10,338 nucleotides of DNA from Solirubrobacterales bacterium 70-9 (GTDB lineage: Bacteria > Actinomycetota > Thermoleophilia > Solirubrobacterales > 70-9), in the NCBI GenBank assembly GCA_001898095.1, contig MKSH01000063.1, forward strand, positions 537-10,874, in the 5' to 3' direction. Each line of letters starts with the position of its first letter. The stretch's first letter is position 1. This document shows, in pieces, positions 5,468 to 10,338 of this stretch. The notes below the pieces were generated by a model, which searched no databases, was not told the origin of the DNA, and saw only the letters and a list, made by a program, of their open reading frames with translations. The translations under genes were made by a program, and so were the position numbers.

Positions 5468-6139
5468 GTGGCCCTCCACCCGGGTGCCCCCACCCAAAAC
5501 AATCGATCGGAAGCAGTCCTGAGCGAACGCCCACATTGTCTTGTCGTGGACGTCCACCCGCTGGTGCGGTTGGGGGTCCGGGAAGTGCTGGCCACGGATT
5601 TCGAGGTGCAGGAGGCGGCGGGCCGCGAGGAGGCCCTCGACCTGATCCGCGACATCGGCGACTTCGACGTCGCGATCCTCGACATGGGCTGGCGCCGCAA
5701 CGGCGACGGCCCTTCGATCAGCGGCACCGAGACGATCCGCGAGATGCACCGGGCGGCCCCGGTGCTGGCGATCGTCGCCCACGGCGAGCGGCCCGAGCGC
5801 CATCTCGCCAACGCCGCGATCGGCGCCGGCGCGGCCGCCTACGTCGCCCGCACCGCCGGGCCGGAGCAGATGCGCAAGGCAGTCCAGGCCGCAGCCGCGC
5901 AGGAGCGCTTCGTCGACGGCGACGTGCCGCCGAAAGGCAGCCGCGGGACGATCACCCGGCGCCAGCGCGAGATCCTGCAGCTGCTCGCCGACGGCGAGTC
6001 GACCACGGTCGCCGCGCGCAAGCTCGGCCTCTCCGAGGAGACCGTGAAGACCCATATGAAGAACACGCTCGCGCGGCTGGAAGCGAGAAACCGCAGCCAC
6101 GCGGTCGCCATCGGCCTGCGCGAATCCCTGATCGTCTAA
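5468..6139 (+). CDS. NarL/LuxR-type response regulator with degenerate receiver
   Basis: A 223-residue DNA-binding regulator. Residues 22-140 form a receiver domain and 159-223 a LuxR-type helix-turn-helix (TRRQREILQLLADGESTTVA, then GLSEETVKTHMKNTLARLEA). In the receiver the phospho-acceptor Asp72 (AILDMGW) is present, but the acidic pair is reduced to one Asp (VVDVH, Asp28 followed by Val). The switch Thr/Ser is Val103 (AIVAH) and the invariant Lys is Arg128 (AYVARTA). These changes are typical of atypical receivers that respond to something other than ordinary phosphorylation. No histidine kinase is encoded in the window. The GTG start at 5468 is the only in-frame start that keeps the first beta strand; it has no clear Shine-Dalgarno, and the promoter box at 5447-5452 suggests a very short leader. 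It is divergent to the Rrf2 gene and convergent with the HDOD-LuxR gene. Confidence 0.9.
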   Translation: MALHPGAPTQNNRSEAVLSERPHCLVVDVHPLVRLGVREVLATDFEVQEAAGREEALDLIRDIGDFDVAILDMGWRRNGDGPSISGTETIREMHRAAPVLAIVAHGERPERHLANAAIGAGAAAYVARTAGPEQMRKAVQAAAAQERFVDGDVPPKGSRGTITRRQREILQLLADGESTTVAARKLGLSEETVKTHMKNTLARLEARNRSHAVAIGLRESLIV

Positions 6140-6167
6140 GCCCGGTCTCCCTGATGACGGGGGTCAC

Positions 6168-6297
6168 GGATCTGAGGCGCTTGGACCAAGCAGGTCAAGG
6201 ACGCAGGAAAGCGAAGTGAGGGGAGCGCACTTCAGTGCGTGACCCGAACTGAGCGACCGAGGACGCCGATATGCGCCGGTCCAGGCGCCTCAGATCC
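6168..6297. repeat. Large palindromic element between convergent genes
   Basis: Two 20-base arms, 6168-6187 (GGATCTGAGGCGCTTGGACC) and 6278-6297, are reverse complements at 19 of 20 positions and enclose 90 bases. Inside is a hairpin CGCAC-TTCA-GTGCG (6226-6239) flanked by related segments, GCGAAGTGAGGGG (6211-6223) and CCGAACTGAGCGACC (6244-6258). GGGTCACG (6161-6168) can also pair with CGTGACCC (6238-6245), which would compete with the outer stem. The right arm covers the last codons and TGA of the HDOD-LuxR gene. It may be a bidirectional terminator, a REP-like repetitive element or a structured RNA. The organisation looks like an extragenic repeat, but copy number cannot be judged here. 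Confidence 0.7.
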
Positions 6298-7393
6298 AGC
6301 CGCGGTCGCGGGCCGTGAGTACGGCCTGGGCGCGGTCGACGGCGCCGATCTTGCCGTAGACGTTGTGCAGGTGGGTGCGGATGGTCGAGACGGAGAGGTG
6401 CATCTCGGTCGCGATCTGCTTGTAGACCATGCCCTCGGAGAGGTGCCGGAGGACGTCGAGCTCACGCGCCGAGAGCGGGCACGGCTCGCTGATCCGACCC
6501 GAGTCGGCGGTCGCCAGGGGCAGCTCGTAGAGGAGGTCGCGGAGCGCCTCGGGGCCGAGCCCGATCCGCTCGCAGCTCGCCATCAGCCGCTCCGGCGCGA
6601 TCGCCTCGCCGTTGGTGTAGTGGGCCACCATGTCGGCGGCCGAGACCATCGCCGCGAGGCCGTCGGCGTCCTCGGCGTGGTGCCGCTCGATCGCCACCGC
6701 GAGCCGCTGCGGCAGGTTCCAGCGCCGCGCCAGCACGCCGCCGACCAGCGCGTGGTCGATCCCCAGCTGCTCGCGTTCGTCGCGGAGCCGCTGCTCGGGG
6801 GTGCGCGAGGCGGCGTCGAAGTAGACCTTGTAGCCCGGGTGCAGGCGGGAGATGACGAGCCGGCCGATGTCGTGGAGGAGCGCCGCCGCGGCGAGCTCGT
6901 CGCGTTCGGTCCAGCCGACCGCGCGGCCGATCTGGTCGGCGGCCCGCTGGGTGGCGAGCGCGTGGACGCGGAAGCGCTCGGGTTTCAGCTCCCAGCCGCC
7001 GTTGGACTCGAAGAAGTCGAAGCTCGGCGCGGTGCCGGCGATCGCCAGCACGCCGGAGGGCTTCAGCACGTCGACCGCGTCGGGGATCCCGGCGACGCCG
7101 CCGGCGGTCATCCCGCCGCGGTTGGCGAAGCGGAGGACCGAGATCGCCAGGGCGACGTCGGACTCGACCGTTTCGACCAGCTCGCCGACGCGGGCGGTTT
7201 CCGCCGTCGAAGCGGCGATCACCCGCTCGCGCGACTCGATCAGGACCGGGAAGCGCTCGACAGCCTCGAAGGCCTCGGCCAGCCGGCTGCCGGGCGCGGG
7301 TGCGCCGCGGCCGTTGGATTTCGGACTCATATCCGCGGCTGCCATGGAGCGGCCACTCGTCTGCGTAGTCGTGCCTGCCATCTGGCACACCAT
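6290..7393 (-). CDS. HDOD-domain protein fused to a LuxR-type DNA-binding domain
   Basis: A 367-residue regulator. The first 35 residues are low-complexity. Residues about 37-290 form an HDOD domain: the N-terminal part ERFPVLIESRERVIA and VESDVALAISVLRFANRGG (76-94), then the HD core. The core keeps a full set of candidate metal ligands: His144, His174-Asp175 (ALLHDIGRLV), His214 (IDHALVGG), His238-His239 (ERHH) and Asp254 (AADMVA). Residues 305-367 are a GerE/LuxR helix-turn-helix (LSARELDVLRHLSEGMVYKQ, then HLSVSTIRTHLHNVYGKIGA). The protein therefore joins a possible phosphohydrolase or sensory domain to DNA binding with no receiver. ATG 7393 gives the longest form; ATG at 7345 or 7330 would remove only the disordered start and cannot be excluded, since no start has a clear Shine-Dalgarno. 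It lies 78 bases downstream of gltX. Its stop codon lies in the arm of the palindrome at 6168-6297. Confidence 0.92.
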   Translation of the reverse strand: MVCQMAGTTTQTSGRSMAAADMSPKSNGRGAPAPGSRLAEAFEAVERFPVLIESRERVIAASTAETARVGELVETVESDVALAISVLRFANRGGMTAGGVAGIPDAVDVLKPSGVLAIAGTAPSFDFFESNGGWELKPERFRVHALATQRAADQIGRAVGWTERDELAAAALLHDIGRLVISRLHPGYKVYFDAASRTPEQRLRDEREQLGIDHALVGGVLARRWNLPQRLAVAIERHHAEDADGLAAMVSAADMVAHYTNGEAIAPERLMASCERIGLGPEALRDLLYELPLATADSGRISEPCPLSARELDVLRHLSEGMVYKQIATEMHLSVSTIRTHLHNVYGKIGAVDRAQAVLTARDRGWI

Positions 7394-7471
7394 CGGCAGA
7401 TGTGCGGTGAGGGTTTAGCCGGAAAGGTCTATGTATTCAGGATGAGATCCGCGAATCGCGGGGAATTCGGC

Positions 7472-8851
7472 TCAGGAGGCGCCCTGAAGCCGCTCTGAGG
7501 CCGTCCGAACCCGGTCCAGGGTCTCCTCCCGGCCCAGTACCGAAAGCGACTCGAAGATCCCCGGTGAAACCGAAGTTCCAGTTATTGCCACGCGCAGAGG
7601 CTGGTAGAGGCGCCCCGCTTTGACGTCGAAACGGTCGAGCAGCGGTTCGAGCGCCCCCTCGATCGCCTCCGGCGTGAACGGCTCGACCGCTGTCAGCGCC
7701 TCGGCGGCGGCATCGAGCATCTCCCCCGTCCCCTCTTTCATCACCTTCGTCCAGGCCTTCTCGTCCTCGACCGGCGGCTCGTAGAGGAAGCGGATCAGCG
7801 GCCAGACCTCCGCCAGGGTCTGCGCTTTGTCCTGGGCGATCGCGCAGGCTTCGCGGAGACGGTCATCGGGCTCGCGGCCAAGGTGACGGGCGACCGCGAC
7901 GGTGTACTCGTCGAGCGGCATCTCGCGCATGAAGCGCCCGTTCAGCCAGCGCAGCTTCTTCTCGTCGAAGATCGCCGCCGCCTTGCCGACGTCGGCGACC
8001 TCGAAACGGCGGATCAGCTCCTCGGTCGACATCAGCGTGGTGTCGTCGTCGGTGCCCCAGCCGAGCAGCGCCAGGTAGTTGCGGACCGCCGCGGGCAGGT
8101 AGCCGGCCTCGCGCAGCTCCTGCACCGAGGCGGCGCCGTGGCGCTTGGAGAGCTTCTTCCCGTCCGGGCCGTGGAGCAGCGGCAGGTGGGCGTAGGCGGG
8201 CGCCACGTGGCCGAGGGCTTGCAGGACGAGCAGCTGCTTCGGCGTGTTGGAGAGATGGTCGTCGCCGCGCACGACCTCGGTGATGCCCATCTCGGCGTCG
8301 TCGACGGCGACCGCGAAGTTGTAGAGGACGGTGCCGTCGGCGCGGGCGATCACGAAGTCGTCATACGAGGCGTTGGGAAAGGCGACCGGGCCGTGGATCA
8401 GGTCCTCGACGATCGTCTCGCCGTCGTCGGGCACGCGCAAGCGGAGGGCGGCGCCGGGCTCGTCGGTGGGCGTGCCGCGGTAGCCGCGGCCGGCGCCGTG
8501 CTCGGCCTTCCAGGCCTCGACGTCCTTGGCGGTAGCGGCGTCGCGGTAGGCGGCGCCGGACTCGAGCAGTCGGGCCAGCGCCGCGGCATGGCGGTCGGCG
8601 CGACCGGCCTGGGAGATCGGGCCCTCGTCGTAGGTGAGGCCGAGCCAGTCCATCGCGTCGAGGATCTGGTCGACGTTCTCGGCCGTCGAGCGCTCGCGGT
8701 CGGTGTCCTCGATCCGCAGGATCAGCGTGCCGTCGGCGGCGTGGCGGGCGGCGAGCCAGTTGTAGAGTGCCGTCCGCGCTCCCCCGATGTGCAAGGCACC
8801 GGTCGGCGACGGGGCAAATCGAAAGCGGGGGTTATCTCTTTCCATGTTCAT
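7472..8851 (-). CDS. gltX: Glutamyl-tRNA synthetase
   Basis: A class I synthetase that charges tRNA with glutamate in the cytosol. The 459 residues are a normal bacterial length. Motifs are FAPSPTGALHIGGARTALYN (12-31, with HIGH as HIGG), LRIEDTDRERS (45-55), YDEGP (74-78), the LYNFAVAVDD and RGDDHLSNTPKQ segments (176-206), and the KMSKS loop as KLSKR (233-237). The all-helical anticodon-binding part follows from about 310 and ends in TGTSVSPGIFESLSVLGREE. The zinc-binding cysteines of the E. coli enzyme are absent near residues 100-125 (AAYRDAATAKDV), so it is a zinc-free type. Whether it also charges tRNA-Gln cannot be told. ATG 8851 is the longest start; ATG 8845, two codons later, is equally possible. 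Either way the start overlaps that of nfo head to head. A small hairpin CCGCG-AAT-CGCGG (7449-7461) lies just after the stop. Confidence 0.96.
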   Translation of the reverse strand: MNMERDNPRFRFAPSPTGALHIGGARTALYNWLAARHAADGTLILRIEDTDRERSTAENVDQILDAMDWLGLTYDEGPISQAGRADRHAAALARLLESGAAYRDAATAKDVEAWKAEHGAGRGYRGTPTDEPGAALRLRVPDDGETIVEDLIHGPVAFPNASYDDFVIARADGTVLYNFAVAVDDAEMGITEVVRGDDHLSNTPKQLLVLQALGHVAPAYAHLPLLHGPDGKKLSKRHGAASVQELREAGYLPAAVRNYLALLGWGTDDDTTLMSTEELIRRFEVADVGKAAAIFDEKKLRWLNGRFMREMPLDEYTVAVARHLGREPDDRLREACAIAQDKAQTLAEVWPLIRFLYEPPVEDEKAWTKVMKEGTGEMLDAAAEALTAVEPFTPEAIEGALEPLLDRFDVKAGRLYQPLRVAITGTSVSPGIFESLSVLGREETLDRVRTASERLQGAS

Positions 8852-9707
8852 CGGCGCTCACGTGTCCACCGCAGGCGGTCTCGACAAAGCAGTCGAGCGA
8901 GGGAGCGAACGCGGCTGCGAATCTATCCAGATCTTCAACCAGAGTCCGCGGATGTGGCGGCCGACGAACTATGGCGAGGACGATTTCGCCGCCTTCAGGG
9001 AGGCGATGGACGCCTCCAAGGTGGAAACGGTGATCATCCACGCCGTCTACCTGATCAACACCGCGACCAAAGACAAAGACCTGCGCAAGAAGAGTCAGGC
9101 GGCCCTCACCCACGCGCTGCGGATCGGCGACGGGATCGGCGCCGCGGGCGTCGTCCTCCACCCCGGCTCGACCCTGGGCGATCCGCTGCAACCGTCCCTG
9201 AAACGCGCCGCCAAAGTGATCAAAGCCGCGCTGAAAGACACCGACCACTGCAAGCTCCTGCTCGAGCAGACGGCGGGCCACAAAGGCCTGATCGGCCGTG
9301 ATTTCGACGAGACGGCGGAGCTGATCGAGCTGGCGGGCGGCGGCCCGCGCCTGGGCCTCTGCCTCGACTCCTGCCACATGTTCGTGCAGGGCTACGACAT
9401 CACCGACGAAGAGCACCTCGCCGCGGTCCTCGACGAAGCCGACGAGAAGGGCGGGATCGAGCGCCTCGGCGCCGTCCACGTGAACGACGCCGCCGTCCCG
9501 CTCGGCTCCCACCTCGACCGCCACGCCAACATCGGCAAAGGCGAGATGGGGCGCAAGGGCCTCGCCGCCTTCCTCTCCGAGCCCCGCTTCGAGGGCCTCC
9601 CCGCGACCCTGGAGACGCCCGGTCCGGAAAAGAAAGGGTCGAGCAAGGCCGAAGTCACCCTGGCCCGCAGATTGCGCCGAGAAGGGCTCAAACGCCGCGA
9701 AAAGTAG
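8844..9707 (+). CDS. nfo: Endonuclease IV (AP endonuclease)
   Basis: This enzyme cuts DNA 5' of abasic sites and trims blocked 3' ends in base excision repair, using three zinc ions. The 287-residue protein is of usual length and begins MFIGAHVSTAGGLDKAV. All nine expected metal ligands are visible: His66 (IIHAVYLIN), His106 (VLHPGS), Glu141 (LLLEQTAG), Asp175 and His178 (GLCLDSCHMFVQGYD), His212 (GAVHVND), Asp225 and His227 (GSHLDRHANIGKG) and Glu257 (ATLETPG). The C-terminus is a basic tail, REGLKRREK. ATG 8844 is chosen because MFIGAHVS is the standard start; the longer frame from 8787 lies wholly inside the opposite gltX. A TTATCT stretch just upstream might be a -10 box for a leaderless message. 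A 17-bp hairpin starts 5 bases after the stop. Confidence 0.96.
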   Translation: MFIGAHVSTAGGLDKAVERGSERGCESIQIFNQSPRMWRPTNYGEDDFAAFREAMDASKVETVIIHAVYLINTATKDKDLRKKSQAALTHALRIGDGIGAAGVVLHPGSTLGDPLQPSLKRAAKVIKAALKDTDHCKLLLEQTAGHKGLIGRDFDETAELIELAGGGPRLGLCLDSCHMFVQGYDITDEEHLAAVLDEADEKGGIERLGAVHVNDAAVPLGSHLDRHANIGKGEMGRKGLAAFLSEPRFEGLPATLETPGPEKKGSSKAEVTLARRLRREGLKRREK

Positions 9708-9711
9708 GGGC

Positions 9712-9750
9712 GTTCGCAGTTATGGCCGGATAGCGGCCATAACTGCGAAC
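9712..9750. terminator. Bidirectional hairpin terminator, 17-bp perfect stem
   Basis: GTTCGCAGTTATGGCCG (9712-9728) is the exact reverse complement of 9734-9750, with a 5-base loop GATAG. It sits between the convergent nfo gene (ends 9707) and the hydrolase gene (ends 9762). There is no T-tract, as at 91-140 and 4434-4462. Confidence 0.87.
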
Positions 9751-9761
9751 TCACCCGGGGA

Positions 9762-10338
9762 TCAACCGGCGAGGAAGTGGTCGACGACCTTGGCGAAGGC
9801 GACCCGCTGCTGGAAGAGGAAGGCGTGGGCGCCGGCGAAGAGGCGCAGGCGGGCGCCGGGGATGCGGGCGGCGATCCGTTCGAGGTTCGCCGGCGGCACG
9901 ACCGGGTCGACGCGGCCACCGGTCGCCAGGGTCGGGACCGCGAGCGAGCCGAGGGCGCGGAAGTTGGCTTCGCGGCGCAGCCAGGGGTCCTCGGCGGCGA
10001 CCTCGGCGTCGGTGGTCGTCGCGGCGACGTGGAAGTCGTTCGGGATCAGGCCGCTGCGACTGGCGCTGACCAGCCTGCCGGCGAAGGCGAACCCCTCGCT
10101 GAGCTGGCGCGGCGGATAGAGCTCGCCGAGGATCTCGGCCAGGGTCGGATCGGGGTTGCTGTCGACTTCCTGCTCGTGGCGCGTGCCGAGGACCGTGCGC
10201 GAACCGCCCGGGTTGGTCCCGGCGAGGACCAGGCGGTGGACCCGGCCCGGATGGCGGATCGCCAGCTGCTGGGCGACGAAGCCGCCCATCGACCAGCCCA
10301 GCACGTCGGCGCGATCGAGACGGATCGCAGCCATGAAC
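9762..10338 (-). CDS. Alpha/beta-fold hydrolase (N-terminus outside window)
   Basis: The C-terminal two-thirds of an alpha/beta hydrolase; 191 or so residues are visible. Counting from the Met at 10334, the nucleophile elbow is GWSMGG with Ser15. The acid is probably Asp143 in ATGGRVDPVVPP and the base His170 in FAGAHAFLF, giving a complete Ser-Asp-His triad. Residues 45-125 form a helical cap region. Such proteins hydrolyse esters, epoxides or similar bonds, or act as haloperoxidase-like enzymes; the substrate is not readable. The reading frame is open past 10334 to the window edge, and the family has about 80-100 residues with the oxyanion HG motif before the elbow, so ATG 10334 is not the true start. 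The gene is convergent with nfo and shares its terminator. Confidence 0.9.
   Translation of the reverse strand, partial: FMAAIRLDRADVLGWSMGGFVAQQLAIRHPGRVHRLVLAGTNPGGSRTVLGTRHEQEVDSNPDPTLAEILGELYPPRQLSEGFAFAGRLVSASRSGLIPNDFHVAATTTDAEVAAEDPWLRREANFRALGSLAVPTLATGGRVDPVVPPANLERIAARIPGARLRLFAGAHAFLFQQRVAFAKVVDHFLAG

Noticed and set aside
6188..6277. Cyclic di-GMP riboswitch inside the palindrome (GGACGCAGG, GCGAAG)
   Set aside because: Only short fragments resemble the aptamer; the conserved core and receptor helices are not recognisable, and it lies after, not before, the genes.
8787..8843. Upstream extension of nfo
   Set aside because: The extra residues have no similarity to endonuclease IV, which normally starts at MFIGAHVS, and they lie inside gltX on the opposite strand.
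7883..9301. Long plus-strand open frame running through gltX and into nfo
   Set aside because: It is antisense to gltX and out of frame with nfo, both of which have complete catalytic motifs.
1..10338. CRISPR array, prophage, insertion sequence or tRNA gene
   Set aside because: No regularly spaced repeats, transposase or integrase motifs, attachment-like repeats or cloverleaf patterns were seen.

Overview
The window is very GC-rich and densely coding. It looks like the chromosome of a high-GC actinobacterium, most likely class Thermoleophilia (Solirubrobacterales). The reasons are GTG starts, hairpin terminators without U-tracts, a short secreted protein carrying the Cys-paired 'CRL…SP…VRA…DPTPA' domain that I know as common in that class, and a fused HDOD-LuxR regulator. 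The class is an inference from these traits; no rRNA or tRNA gene is present to confirm it.

Layout. 1-140: a possible 3' end of a plus-strand gene and a 17-bp hairpin terminator. 175-2978 (minus strand): a compact unit read as secreted domain protein, cysK, cysE, lipoprotein. The first three are joined by two 4-bp ATGA overlaps and the lipoprotein follows after 16 bp. 3029-4179 (minus): a GNAT acetyltransferase and a winged-helix regulator. 4180-4481: a divergent regulatory region with a hairpin, a 19-codon ORF with a strong Shine-Dalgarno sequence, and a terminator. 4482-4893 (minus): a HicAB toxin-antitoxin locus whose toxin gene is frameshifted while the antitoxin is intact. 5016-5414 (minus): an Rrf2/CymR-like repressor. 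5468-6139 (plus): a NarL-type response regulator with a degenerate receiver pocket. 6168-6297: a large palindromic element between convergent genes. 6290-7393 (minus): HDOD-LuxR protein. 7472-8851 (minus): glutamyl-tRNA synthetase. 8844-9707 (plus): endonuclease IV, whose start overlaps that of gltX head to head. 9712-9750: a 17-bp hairpin terminator. 9762-10338 (minus): an alpha/beta hydrolase cut by the window edge.

How the parts may work together. CysE makes O-acetylserine and CysK turns it into cysteine. About 2.6 kb away is an Rrf2 protein without cluster-binding cysteines that ends in an aromatic-aromatic-Ile tail, as in CymR, the firmicute cysteine repressor that works in a complex with CysK. 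The CysE here has a Pro-rich tail ending Gly-Gly, not the C-terminal Ile used in the classical CysE-CysK complex. So the sequence suggests that CysK may dock with the repressor rather than with CysE; this is inference. The rest is a mix of housekeeping genes (gltX, nfo) and lineage-specific regulators. I saw no prophage, insertion sequence, CRISPR array or biosynthetic cluster. The most unusual elements are the CymR-like tail, the broken HicA, the 19-codon ORF and the 130-bp palindrome.
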